Positions 7,704-15,539 are shown, counted from the first letter of the stretch. The stretch: DNA of 45,690 nt from an uncultured Patescibacteria group bacterium (GCA_938030745.1 CALHIP010000012.1:1-45690); one strand, 5' to 3'. Program-made: numbers and translations. The notes: a model not told the origin generated them from the letters alone.

Positions 7704-9157
7704 CGTTTTAAGTTATCAATTTTTTGATTAAAAATTATAACACAAAGAATTAGATAACCAATACCTAAAGGATGGTTAAGATAGGGAGAAGTAAAATGAG
7801 TAACAACTAAAGCAATTAAGCCAAACAATAAACCAAGAATTAAAGATTTTTTAAATTTATTTTTCTCAGACGTTAAAGGAATTTTTTCAATCGCCTTCCA
7901 TCCAGATTTAAAAATTTTCCAAATTAAAAATAAGAAAATGAAAAGTCCAACCAGGCCTATTTTTAGCCATAAATCAAGATATCCCCATTCAAAAGCATAG
8001 GTTGTATAATAACCTAAAATTCTTGGATCATTAGAAAAATAAGTAACTGTTTTACCGAAACCGGAGCCAAAAAATGGTTTTTTTAAAATTGAATTAAGTA
8101 AAGAAGGAAGTTGTAAAATTCTTGAAGAAGCTGCTGGTTCTTCTAGTTCCATTCTTTTTCCAATTAAACTGCCAAAATCAATAACTACTTTTGGTGGAAG
8201 TTTCAAAGAAAGCCAGATAAAGAAAAAAGAAATAAGAAGAACAAAAAGAATGATAAGAAATTTTTTAAATATTTCAAAAAAAGAAAATTTTTCTTTTATT
8301 TTTAGAAAAATAAGAAAGGTCAATAAAGTAAGAATAAAACTTAACCAATAACTTCGAGAGAAACTAATTATTAAAGGAAATATTGGTATAAGAAGATAAT
8401 AAAAGTTTTTGTTTTTTTTAAGGAAGACAATTAATGAAAGAATAACAAAAAAGCCAATAAGAGAATAAATTTGTGATTGAAAAAAAACTCGATAGAAAGA
8501 ATCAAGAGCAGTAATCTCGCCTAACCCTCTTGTTCTAATCCAATAATAAAGGTCTATTATTACTACTTTAATTTGGTGAGTAAAAAGGAAAAAAACAATA
8601 AATGTTTTAATAGCCAACCAAGAAAGAGAGGCTGTTAAGATTTTAAGAATATTTTCAATTATCTTTTCTTTAATAATTAAATCAAAAAGTGGAAAAATTA
8701 ATAAAAAATAAAGCCAAGCATTAGCATCAAAAAAGATTAAATCTTTTTGATTTTTATAAATAAATCCAGCTAGAACACCCCAAATTAAAAAAATAAAAAA
8801 TAAAAAATAAAAAATAAAAAATTTTGATTTAATAAAAGATAATTTATATTTTCTGGAAAGTAAACCAATAAACCAAACAAGCATTATCACTGTAAATAAA
8901 ACCATTCTGATAGAAATTCTTATTGAACCTATTTCAAAAAAGAAAAGATGACCTTTTGAACCAATAAAAAGTTCAGCCAGTAAAACATAAATTCCATATT
9001 CTAAATTGATCAAACAAAGGATTAAGAAAGCAACAGTAATAATAAAAAAAGAAAAAGTATTAACAAAAGGAACAAGAAATCCTAAAAAGGAAAGAAGATC
9101 AAATAAAATAATTAATAGCAAAAAAATTCGAAATTGTTTTTGAAAAAGAAAATTCAT
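7700..9157 (-). CDS. O-antigen ligase/polymerase-like membrane protein
   Basis: 485 residues with about twelve transmembrane segments and one larger external loop in the second half (about 320-395). SFSRSYWLS near residue 265 matches the Ser-Arg-x-x-W motif of the Wzy_C/WaaL family, which polymerises or ligates lipid-linked glycans at the outer face of the membrane. The loop carries GSGFGKTVTYF, like the GxG-containing loop of ligases. It is co-transcribed with GT2 genes (4-nt overlap downstream, 1-nt overlap with the small membrane gene upstream). Polymerase and ligase cannot be told apart from sequence. Confidence 0.8.
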   Translation of the reverse strand: MNFLFQKQFRIFLLLIILFDLLSFLGFLVPFVNTFSFFIITVAFLILCLINLEYGIYVLLAELFIGSKGHLFFFEIGSIRISIRMVLFTVIMLVWFIGLLSRKYKLSFIKSKFFIFYFLFFIFLIWGVLAGFIYKNQKDLIFFDANAWLYFLLIFPLFDLIIKEKIIENILKILTASLSWLAIKTFIVFFLFTHQIKVVIIDLYYWIRTRGLGEITALDSFYRVFFQSQIYSLIGFFVILSLIVFLKKNKNFYYLLIPIFPLIISFSRSYWLSFILTLLTFLIFLKIKEKFSFFEIFKKFLIILFVLLISFFFIWLSLKLPPKVVIDFGSLIGKRMELEEPAASSRILQLPSLLNSILKKPFFGSGFGKTVTYFSNDPRILGYYTTYAFEWGYLDLWLKIGLVGLFIFLFLIWKIFKSGWKAIEKIPLTSEKNKFKKSLILGLLFGLIALVVTHFTSPYLNHPLGIGYLILCVIIFNQKIDNLKR

Positions 9158-9624
9158 TAGAGACCTATAAAAAGAAGAAAAAGACCTAAAATTAAACTAA
9201 GAGAAAGAATAAAGCCGGCGATTCTTACTAGTTTTACCTTTGGTTCAATTGAGTATTTTGAAAGGGCATAGATTTCTTTTAGATACTCTCGAGCAATTTT
9301 TTCTTGAGAATTTAACTCCTCTTTTATAATTCTTTCATATTCGTCCTTTCTTAATCCTTTAAAACCAGACCAACAAAGAAGACTAAAAACTCTCTTTTTA
9401 GTTCTATGGAAGGGAAAACTTACTGCCCAAACAGAAAGAATAAGAGATACCAAAGCAAAAATAGCAATAACAAGAAAACCAACTTTTTCTATTCGGTTAA
9501 CACTTAAAGCAAAGATAATGCCTGAAACACCGACTAAGAAAGATGCTTTATTATCAAAAATCGTCCTTTGCTCCCTCTGATGAAGATAGGCGTCACGAAT
9601 AAAGTTTAATTGTTCATTAGTCAT
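9157..9624 (-). CDS. Small membrane protein resembling the PycTM (DUF5706) family
   Basis: 155 residues. An N-terminal amphipathic helix with DNKASFLVGVSGI leads into two membrane segments (about 28-47 and 50-72). A cytoplasmic stretch follows with DEYERIIKEE and REYLKEIYALSKY, and the last 20 residues form a third membrane helix. This layout resembles the PycTM (DUF5706) family, known as membrane effectors of cyclic-pyrimidine antiphage signalling: a lipid-facing D-x-KA-x-x-L-x-x-V-x-G motif, then an IY-x-L-s helix before the last segment. No cyclase is nearby. It sits between glycan genes with a 1-nt overlap, so it may instead be a structural partner of glycan synthesis. Assignment is tentative. 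Confidence 0.55.
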   Translation of the reverse strand: MTNEQLNFIRDAYLHQREQRTIFDNKASFLVGVSGIIFALSVNRIEKVGFLVIAIFALVSLILSVWAVSFPFHRTKKRVFSLLCWSGFKGLRKDEYERIIKEELNSQEKIAREYLKEIYALSKYSIEPKVKLVRIAGFILSLSLILGLFLLFIGL

Positions 9625-9643
9625 ATTGGTGAATTACAAGAAG

Positions 9644-10516
9644 TTATAGTTTCTTAAATTTTCTAATCAAAGGAAAAATTGAGACAATAGCAGACAAAAT
9701 TAAGCTAAAAGGAGAAATAATCAAAAGAATAAGATAGCTTAAAAAAGAATGATTTTTCTTAAAATAATATAGCAAAGATTTATTAAATTGCCATTGATTC
9801 TTAAAAGGTGAAACCTGAGAAAAGCTACCTGCTTTTTGGTGAATGACCTCAGTTTCTGGATAATAAAAAATTTGCCAACCTTTATTTTTTACTCTTTTAC
9901 AAAAATCAACTTCTTCAAACCAAAGGAAAAAATTTTCATCAAATTGACCAACTTCATCGATGACTTTCTTTCTGATCATAAAAAAAGAACCCATCACCTG
10001 TTCAACTTCTTGAGTTTTTCTATAATCAAAATCTAAAGCAAAATATCTTTTAATTGGCAAAAAATTTTTAAAGAAATGGTGTAATTTCAATAAAACAAAA
10101 ATCTGTGAGATAAGATCAGGAAATTTTCTAACTGAAAGTTGAATTGAACCATCAGGATTTAGAATTTTGCCACCAACAATTCCAACTTTAGGATTTTCTT
10201 CCATAAAATCAATCATTTTTCTTAAGGTATTTTCTTTAATTTCAATATCTGGATTAAGAAGTAAAATATATCTGCCATTAGCTAATCTAATTCCTTGATT
10301 AACAGCTTTAGCAAAACCATTATTTTGATTATTTAAAATAACAGAAGATTTATCATGAGTAAATCCTAATAAAAATTCTTTGCTTGAATCAGTTGAATTA
10401 TTATCAATGATAATTAATTCATAATCAACATTTTTTCCATATCGAAAAATTGATTCAAGACATTTTTTAAGTAAATTTTTTGTTTGCCAATTGACAATAA
10501 TGATTGATAAATCCAT
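9644..10516 (-). CDS. GT2 family glycosyltransferase with C-terminal membrane segment
   Basis: 290 residues. Motifs are MDLSIIIVNWQT, IDNNSTDSS, NNGFAKAVNQGI, NPDI near residue 88 and FLWFEEVDFCKRVKNKGW near 200. The last 35 residues are strongly hydrophobic and end in a basic tail, so this enzyme is anchored in the membrane facing the cytoplasm. Its first nine codons and leader are nearly identical to a vestige at 11368-11406, next to the flippase gene. Its own promoter (TTGTCA, 16 nt, TAGAAT, 10526-10553) shares a -35 hexamer with the divergent gene at 10597. Confidence 0.88.
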   Translation of the reverse strand: MDLSIIIVNWQTKNLLKKCLESIFRYGKNVDYELIIIDNNSTDSSKEFLLGFTHDKSSVILNNQNNGFAKAVNQGIRLANGRYILLLNPDIEIKENTLRKMIDFMEENPKVGIVGGKILNPDGSIQLSVRKFPDLISQIFVLLKLHHFFKNFLPIKRYFALDFDYRKTQEVEQVMGSFFMIRKKVIDEVGQFDENFFLWFEEVDFCKRVKNKGWQIFYYPETEVIHQKAGSFSQVSPFKNQWQFNKSLLYYFKKNHSFLSYLILLIISPFSLILSAIVSIFPLIRKFKKL

Positions 10517-10518
10517 AA
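10491..10518. repeat. Direct repeat, left copy
   Basis: 28 bp covering the start of the GT2 gene, identical except for one base to 11381-11408. The pair flanks the 226-aa membrane gene with its promoter and terminator, 890 bp apart. Confidence 0.55.
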
Positions 10519-10525
10519 ATTATTT

Positions 10526-10553
10526 ATTCTATCATAAAAAATACTCTTGACAA
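10526..10553 (-). promoter_or_regulatory. Promoter of GT2 gene 9644-10516
   Basis: The minus strand has TTGTCA (10548-10553), a 16-nt spacer and TAGAAT (10526-10531). The -10 ends 9 nt before the ATG, predicting a near-leaderless mRNA. The -35 overlaps that of the plus-strand promoter by five bases. Confidence 0.4.
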
Positions 10554-10575
10554 GTTTCAGAAAATGTGTTAAAAA
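10547..10575 (+). promoter_or_regulatory. Promoter of membrane gene 10597-11277
   Basis: TTGACA (10547-10552), a 17-nt spacer, then TAAAAA (10570-10575). A strong Shine-Dalgarno AAGGAGG follows at 10586-10592, 4 nt before the ATG. Confidence 0.5.
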
Positions 10576-10596
10576 CAGAATTAAAAAGGAGGAACA

Positions 10597-11277
10597 ATGC
10601 GTTTGTTTAAATTTAAGACTTTATTGATTTTAGTAGCTATACAGTTATTAGCTGTATTCCTATTCGCCCTTCTTGAAATCTCGATCGAAGGAATAAAACC
10701 ATGGGGAGCTGGATTGCCTTCTCAATTTGGTAAACAACAAACTGTTTGGATTTTGACTCAATACCATGTTCTTAAAGATTTATTTATTCTCATCTTAGTT
10801 ATAACAGGTATTTTTCTTGGCACAACTGGTACGACAGGAAAAATTTACTTCAATTGGAGACTACTGATGGTTTTATTTTCTTTTATTATTCTAATTTGGG
10901 TTGGTGAGGACTTCTGGTGGAATATTTTGCATCCTTGTTGGAATTGGGCTTTATACAGGTTAACTTATCAAACAAAGTTTATTAGGAATTGTTGGATAGG
11001 TTCTATTCCGGCTGACTATATCGCTGGTTTGATATTAATATTTCTTTTTCATTTTCTTAGTGGTATCGGAAAAAAAGAATTATTTTATCAAGCTATAAGA
11101 AATGGTGGAGTAACCATTCTCGGATTAATTGTAATAACTTTTTTTCTCATCTTAGTAACAGGTTTTCATACCAGAAAACTCGAACCAGCAACAACTAAAG
11201 AAATTCTTAATCTTTTTTATCCTCAAGAATCGAATGAAATCATGAGGCAGCTACTAGAAAAAGGATTATTAAAATAA
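10597..11277 (+). CDS. Trp-rich polytopic membrane protein, family not recognised
   Basis: 226 residues with about five transmembrane helices. The region from 105 to 150 is unusually rich in Trp and holds conserved-looking polar residues in and next to membrane segments: WVGEDFWWNILHPCWNW and later NCWIGSIPADYIAGL. Buried Glu, Asp, His and Cys suggest a binding or catalytic site, but no family is recognised. It runs opposite to its neighbours as a self-contained unit with its own promoter, the strong Shine-Dalgarno AAGGAGG and a strong terminator. Near-identical 28-bp repeats flank it, which suggests insertion into the polysaccharide locus. Confidence 0.75.
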   Translation: MRLFKFKTLLILVAIQLLAVFLFALLEISIEGIKPWGAGLPSQFGKQQTVWILTQYHVLKDLFILILVITGIFLGTTGTTGKIYFNWRLLMVLFSFIILIWVGEDFWWNILHPCWNWALYRLTYQTKFIRNCWIGSIPADYIAGLILIFLFHFLSGIGKKELFYQAIRNGGVTILGLIVITFFLILVTGFHTRKLEPATTKEILNLFYPQESNEIMRQLLEKGLLK

Positions 11278-11283
11278 TCAAGA

Positions 11284-11335
11284 CCGGCGGCAATTAATTT
11301 CTAATATTTTAAAATAGTTGCCGCCGGATTTTTTA
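11284..11335 (+). terminator. Rho-independent terminator of the membrane gene
   Basis: A 10-bp perfect stem, CCGGCGGCAA (11284-11293) with TTGCCGCCGG (11318-11327), followed by ATTTTTTAT. It starts 6 nt after the stop of the gene at 10597-11277. This is the most GC-rich hairpin in the polysaccharide locus. Confidence 0.85.
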
Positions 11336-11367
11336 TAAAACCAATTAGGCAAAATTCCTTTAGGTTT

Positions 11368-11406
11368 TCAATTTTTCTTATTGACAATAATAATTGATAA
11401 ATCCAT
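11368..11406 (-). pseudogene. Vestigial 5' end of a GT2 glycosyltransferase gene
   Basis: From an ATG at 11406 the minus strand encodes MDLSIIIVN, the signature start of the GT2 genes at 6676 and 10516, then KKN and a stop (TGA, 11368-11370). The ATG lies 2 nt after the stop codon of the flippase gene, exactly where a co-transcribed GT2 gene would begin. It is best read as what remains of a gene displaced or cut when the 10597 module arrived, or as a target-site duplication of the GT2 start. Confidence 0.6.
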
Positions 11407-11408
11407 AA
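11381..11408. repeat. Direct repeat, right copy
   Basis: 28 bp differing at one position from 10491-10518. It contains the vestigial GT2 start and abuts the flippase stop. Confidence 0.55.
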
Positions 11409-12890
11409 TTATTCTCTCATTTTTTCTTCAATAACTTTATCAGTTTTTATACCTAAAGATGATTTGATTAAAGATTGAATTTCTTTTATATCTTCTTTTT
11501 TTATCCCACCGATTAAGTAAAGAGTAAGGAAATAAGAAATTATCCCTAACAAAAAGGAAAAAAGAAGATGAATTTTCTCTTTAAAAATATAGATTAAAAT
11601 ACTCATCACTAAAGATGAAAAAATAACTGAAAATATTTTCTTTAATATCCTTGAAAATTTTATTCTAATTAACATTGAAACTAAATTAACTTGAATAATA
11701 AAAAAAATAAGCCAACCAATGACGAAAGCAATAGCTCCTCCTAAATAAGTAAATTTTGGAATAAGGAGAAAACAAAATAAAATGTTGACTGTCAACCCTA
11801 TTCCTCGAGCAATTGCATTTTGAATTTGTTTATCAAAAGCAGTCAATAAAGAACTAAAAAGAAAATCTAAGAAAGTAAGAGCAAGGGTTCCAATTAAAAT
11901 TTTAAAGGGAACAATAGCGGCAATAAATTCAGGGCCATAAACAAAATGAATTATTTTTTCTCCTTCTATAATCCCACCAAAAATAAGGGGTATTGAGATT
12001 AAAATAAGAGAAAAAAATACTTTTTCAAAAATATAAGAAAGTTTTTCTTTATTCTCTTCTTTAACTAAATAACTGAAAACAGGGAAAATTGACGCGCCAA
12101 AAGCAGCAGGAAGAAAAAGAAGAGCCATTGGAATTCTAAAAGCAGCAGAAAAGATACCGGCTGAATAATCAGATGAAAGATATGAAACAAGAACAGTGTT
12201 AATATAGTTAAAAAGCATAAAGAAAACACTTCCAAAAAATAAAGGTAAAGAGATTTTAAAGAAAAAAGAAATGATTTTTTTATCAAGAACTGGTTTGAAA
12301 ACAAAAATTTCTCTTAAGGGAAGAAAAGAATAAATAAGATACAATAACCCGCCAATAATTAATGGAATAGCAAAAGCAATTAAATGAAGTTTTAAAAAAA
12401 TAAAAAGAAAACCAAGTAAAACATAAGAAAATTTGTTAAGGATAAGACCTATTGATTCATAACGAAGATTCTGCCAGCCCCTGATTGAAGCATAAAAAGT
12501 TGATCCAAATGATTCAAGAATTATCCAAAGAGTTGCTAAATAAACAAAAAAACGAGTAGAGAAAGGATAGTTTAAAAAATTGATTACTAAAACAATAAGA
12601 AGAATGGTAAAGAAAGTAGTAATAAATTTAAAAGTCAAAAGATTATTTAAGTAATCTGTCATTTTTTCTTTGGCTTTAGCTGTTTCTCTAACTAAAGCAG
12701 TAGAAAAACCAAAATCTAAAAAAACTGAAAAAATAGCGACAAAAGAAATAGCAAATGAATAAATGCCAAATTTTTCTGGACCTAAATAACGAGCTAAAAA
12801 AATGAAATAAAAAAAGACGAGTAATTTCTCGACAATATAAGCTATCATTAAATAAAGGGTGTTTTGGGAAAAAGGATAGGACTTAATCAT
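11409..12890 (-). CDS. Wzx-like polysaccharide/lipid-linked oligosaccharide flippase
   Basis: 493 residues with about fourteen membrane helices. The N-terminus (LYLMIAYIVEKLLVFFYFIFLARYLGPEKFG) is the classic start of the MATE/PST-type flippase family: an amphipathic helix, then A-R-x-L-G-P-E-x-F-G. It moves undecaprenyl-linked glycan units across the cytoplasmic membrane for the glycosyltransferases and ligase of this locus. Its ATG is 9 nt downstream of the rpsI stop on the same strand with no terminator between, so it probably receives read-through from the ribosomal operon. A remnant of a GT2 gene begins 2 nt after its stop. Confidence 0.88.
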   Translation of the reverse strand: MIKSYPFSQNTLYLMIAYIVEKLLVFFYFIFLARYLGPEKFGIYSFAISFVAIFSVFLDFGFSTALVRETAKAKEKMTDYLNNLLTFKFITTFFTILLIVLVINFLNYPFSTRFFVYLATLWIILESFGSTFYASIRGWQNLRYESIGLILNKFSYVLLGFLFIFLKLHLIAFAIPLIIGGLLYLIYSFLPLREIFVFKPVLDKKIISFFFKISLPLFFGSVFFMLFNYINTVLVSYLSSDYSAGIFSAAFRIPMALLFLPAAFGASIFPVFSYLVKEENKEKLSYIFEKVFFSLILISIPLIFGGIIEGEKIIHFVYGPEFIAAIVPFKILIGTLALTFLDFLFSSLLTAFDKQIQNAIARGIGLTVNILFCFLLIPKFTYLGGAIAFVIGWLIFFIIQVNLVSMLIRIKFSRILKKIFSVIFSSLVMSILIYIFKEKIHLLFSFLLGIISYFLTLYLIGGIKKEDIKEIQSLIKSSLGIKTDKVIEEKMRE

Positions 12891-12899
12891 AATAAATTA

Positions 12900-13331
12900 T
12901 TATCGTTTCTGCCATTGAGGTGCTCGACGAGCTCTTTTTAAACCTGGTTTTTTTCTTTCTTTTATTCTTGGATCACGAGTTAAAAAACCGGCTGATTTTA
13001 AAATCGGTCTTAATTCAGGATTATATTTTACTAATGCTCTTGAAATACCTAAACGAATACTTTCTGCTTGGGCATTAACACCACCACCTTTAACTTTAAC
13101 TTCAATATCAAAATTTTTAAAATCAGTAAGAGTTAATGGATCAGTAACTATTTTTTGCCAAACAAAAAATGGAAAATATTCTTTAAAATCTTTTTTATTA
13201 ACAATAATTCTTCCTTCACCTTCAGGCAAAAATTTTATTTGAGCAATAGCAGTTTTCCTTTTTCCTGTTGCAGAAATATATTCTTTAGTTTCTTTAATTT
13301 TTTTATTTTCTAATTTTTCTTTTTTTGCCAT
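12900..13331 (-). CDS. rpsI: 30S ribosomal protein S9
   Basis: 143 residues: a 15-residue basic extension, then SATGKRKTAIAQIKF, the conserved S9 start. The middle has GGGVNAQAESIRLGISRAL, and the end is RRAPQWQKR, the universal C-terminal Lys-Arg tail that reaches the ribosomal P site. It follows rplM by 4 nt, the usual L13-S9 pair, and is the last ribosomal gene before the flippase. Confidence 0.97.
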   Translation of the reverse strand: MAKKEKLENKKIKETKEYISATGKRKTAIAQIKFLPEGEGRIIVNKKDFKEYFPFFVWQKIVTDPLTLTDFKNFDIEVKVKGGGVNAQAESIRLGISRALVKYNPELRPILKSAGFLTRDPRIKERKKPGLKRARRAPQWQKR

Positions 13332-13335
13332 AATT

Positions 13336-13683
13336 TTATTCTATTTTTAATTTTTTCATTCTTAATTTCCTCAATTTATTTTTTGGCAGCATATGATAAA
13401 CTGCTCTTTTTAAAACTTCCTTTGGATTTTTTTCAAACAAATCCTTAAGCCTTCTTATCTTTAAACCACCAGGATAACCAGAATGATGGTAATATTTCTT
13501 TTGTTGAAGTTTGCTTCCGGTAAATTTTATCTTATCAACATTTTTTACAATAACTAAATCGCCAGTATCTTTATAAGGAAGAAAATCTGGTTTATGTTTA
13601 CCTATTAAAATTTTAGCAATCTCTGAAGATAATCTTCCTAATGGTTTTCCTGTTGCATCAATAATGTAGGTTTTTCTTTCCAT
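13336..13683 (-). CDS. rplM: 50S ribosomal protein L13
   Basis: 115 residues from the preferred start MERKTYIIDATGKPLGRL, which matches the conserved L13 N-terminus and lies 10 nt after the rplQ stop. An upstream in-frame ATG at 13701 would add six residues and overlap rplQ by 8 nt. Other L13 signatures are YHHSGYPGGLK and AVYHMLPKNKLR. L13 is an early assembly protein of the large subunit. The protein is shorter than the roughly 142 residues of E. coli, lacking a few residues at each end. Confidence 0.95.
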   Translation of the reverse strand: MERKTYIIDATGKPLGRLSSEIAKILIGKHKPDFLPYKDTGDLVIVKNVDKIKFTGSKLQQKKYYHHSGYPGGLKIRRLKDLFEKNPKEVLKRAVYHMLPKNKLRKLRMKKLKIE

Positions 13684-13693
13684 AGATTTATAA

Positions 13694-14044
13694 TTAAACA
13701 AATTTTATCACGGCCATCTTTGCTCCATCATTTTTTCTTATCCTTGTTTTTATAATTTTTGTATAACCACCCTTTCTCTCTAAATAACGAGGGGACAACT
13801 CGTTTAAAATTTTTTTTACCAAATCTCTATTTTGGAAAAATGCCATTAATCTCCTGTATGTTGAAAGATTATTTTTTTTCCCAATAGTAATAAGTTTTTC
13901 TATTTTTGGCTGTAAAAATTTTGCTTTAGCAAGAGTTGTTTCTATTTTTTCATGTTTAACTAAAGAAGAAGCAAGATTTCTTAAAAGTTGTTTTCTTTGA
14001 TCTTTATTTCTATCTAAAATTTTTTTCTTTTTCCGATGTCTCAT
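13694..14044 (-). CDS. rplQ: 50S ribosomal protein L17
   Basis: 116 residues, beginning MRHRKKKKILDRNKDQRKQLLRNLASSLVKHEKIETTLAKAK in register with the L17 consensus. The C-terminus GGYTKIIKTRIRKNDGAKMAVIKFV is also typical. It follows rpoA, the near-universal bacterial order, with a 62-nt AT-rich gap that shows no hairpin. L17 lies near the polypeptide exit tunnel. Confidence 0.97.
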   Translation of the reverse strand: MRHRKKKKILDRNKDQRKQLLRNLASSLVKHEKIETTLAKAKFLQPKIEKLITIGKKNNLSTYRRLMAFFQNRDLVKKILNELSPRYLERKGGYTKIIKTRIRKNDGAKMAVIKFV

Positions 14045-14106
14045 AAATATTTCCCTAAAATTAAAAATTTAAATATAAAATCTTTTAAAAATTAGTTATT
14101 AATTTT

Positions 14107-14880
14107 TTATTTCTTCTTAGATCTACCCTTTTTCTTTTTTTCTTTCTTCTCTTTCTCTTCTTTTTTTTCTTCCTCTGGTTTAAGTGAGATCCCTTTATCT
14201 GTTAAATAAGAGAATTGATCTTTCAACATTTCAGCAGCTTTGATAAATGCTTCCAATGGAGTAATTGTTTTATCTGTCTCAATAGAAAGTGTTAAGCGAT
14301 CAAAATTTGTTTTCTCTCCAACCCGGACATTTTCTATTCTCATCCCTACTCTTTTTATCGGAGAAAAAACAGAATCAATTAGAATCTTGCCTATTTCTCT
14401 TGCTTCGCCTCTTCTTTCTTCAACTGGAACATACCCTCTTCCTTTTTTAACAAAAATTTCCATCTCTAAATCTGCCTTTTTATCAGTTAAAGTAGCAATC
14501 AATAAATCGGGATTCACTATTTCAACCAAAGCATTTTTTTCTATATCTTTAGCATAAACTTTTTTCTCTCCTTTTGCCTTTAGACTGAGTCTGATTTCTT
14601 CATCAGTAAAGATTTTCATTCTTAATTGTTTTAAATTTAAAATAATTTCTAAAACATCCTCTTTAACAAAAGGAATTGTGGAGAATTCATGTTTAACGCC
14701 TTTTATTTTCACTGCTGTCACTGCTGCTCCTTCCAGTGAAGAAAGAAGTACTCTCCTTAAAGCATTTCCCCAAGTGGTTCCATAACCAGGATAACATGGC
14801 TCAATAACGATCGTTCCTTTATTTTTTTCTTCTTTATCTTCTTGGTATTCAATTTTTGTTGGTAAAAGAATTGGTTCCAT
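14107..14880 (-). CDS. rpoA: DNA-directed RNA polymerase subunit alpha, lacking the C-terminal domain
   Basis: 257 residues. The N-terminal domain is complete: GYGTTWGNALRRVLLSSLEGAAV for dimerisation, then EFSTIPFVKEDV, and PIKRVGMRIENVRVG with DRLTLSIETDKTITPLEA toward the end. After about residue 235 the helix-hairpin-helix alpha C-terminal domain (about 75 residues, which contacts UP elements and activators) is replaced by a lysine/glutamate-rich tail ending KKKKGRSKKK. Alpha can therefore still assemble polymerase, but activation through the usual C-terminal domain is not possible with this protein. It is in the normal place between rpsD and rplQ. Confidence 0.96.
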   Translation of the reverse strand: MEPILLPTKIEYQEDKEEKNKGTIVIEPCYPGYGTTWGNALRRVLLSSLEGAAVTAVKIKGVKHEFSTIPFVKEDVLEIILNLKQLRMKIFTDEEIRLSLKAKGEKKVYAKDIEKNALVEIVNPDLLIATLTDKKADLEMEIFVKKGRGYVPVEERRGEAREIGKILIDSVFSPIKRVGMRIENVRVGEKTNFDRLTLSIETDKTITPLEAFIKAAEMLKDQFSYLTDKGISLKPEEEKKEEKEKKEKKKKGRSKKK

Positions 14881-14905
14881 AAAATTTACTTAAATAATTA
14901 TAATT

Positions 14906-15535
14906 TTATCGACTATAAAATTCAATGATTAATTTAAGATTAATATCTTTTGGTAAATCATCAGCCTCTGGTTTTCTTAAAACTTTAATTAATAATTTAT
15001 CTTTGTCAACTGAAAGCCAGCTCGGTACTATTTTTCCCTCTTTCTTAATTGAATTGAGTTGATTTCTTACTTTTTCTATCATCTTACTTGTCGGTTTTAA
15101 AGTAATCTCATCACCTGGTTTAACCTGAAAAGATGGAATATCAACTCTTCTTCCATTCACTCTGATATGACCATGATTAACTAATTGTCGAGCAGAAGAA
15201 AGAGATGGAGTAAATCCTGATTTAAAAACAACATTATCTAATCTCTGTTCTAATAATTTTAATAAATTTTCTTCAGCGTTGCCTTTTAATCTAATTGCTT
15301 TTCGATAATAAATTTTTAATTGTCTTTCTAAAACACCGTAGATTCTTTTTAATTTTTGTTTTTCTCTTAATTGAATACCATATTCAGTCAGTTTTGGATA
15401 ACCTTTTGGTCCATGAATTCCGGGTGGATATTTTCTTTTAATCAAAGGACATTTGGAGGAATAACATTTTTCTCCCTTTAAAAAAAGTTTTACTCCTTCT
15501 CTTCGACAAATTTTACATTTTGGACCTTTTTTCAT
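14906..15535 (-). CDS. rpsD: 30S ribosomal protein S4
   Basis: 209 residues. The N-terminus carries four cysteines (CKIC near 7-10, then C24 and C29), the zinc-binding form of S4. The S4 RNA-binding domain follows with RQLVNHGHIRVNGRRVDIPSF near residues 105-125. S4 is a primary 16S rRNA binder and is often a translational repressor of this operon. It is 5 nt downstream of rpsK and 25 nt upstream of rpoA. Confidence 0.97.
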   Translation of the reverse strand: MKKGPKCKICRREGVKLFLKGEKCYSSKCPLIKRKYPPGIHGPKGYPKLTEYGIQLREKQKLKRIYGVLERQLKIYYRKAIRLKGNAEENLLKLLEQRLDNVVFKSGFTPSLSSARQLVNHGHIRVNGRRVDIPSFQVKPGDEITLKPTSKMIEKVRNQLNSIKKEGKIVPSWLSVDKDKLLIKVLRKPEADDLPKDINLKLIIEFYSR

Positions 15536-15539
15536 AAAA

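Noticed and set aside
8783-8822. AT-rich tandem pattern (repeats of about 7 nt)
   Set aside because: It lies inside a membrane helix of the O-antigen ligase-like gene and encodes a Phe/Tyr/Leu-rich segment in frame, so it is coding low complexity and not a repeat element.
12065-12304. 79-residue minus-strand frame inside the flippase
   Set aside because: It is an alternative frame of a membrane-helix-coding region. The flippase frame is complete and recognisable.
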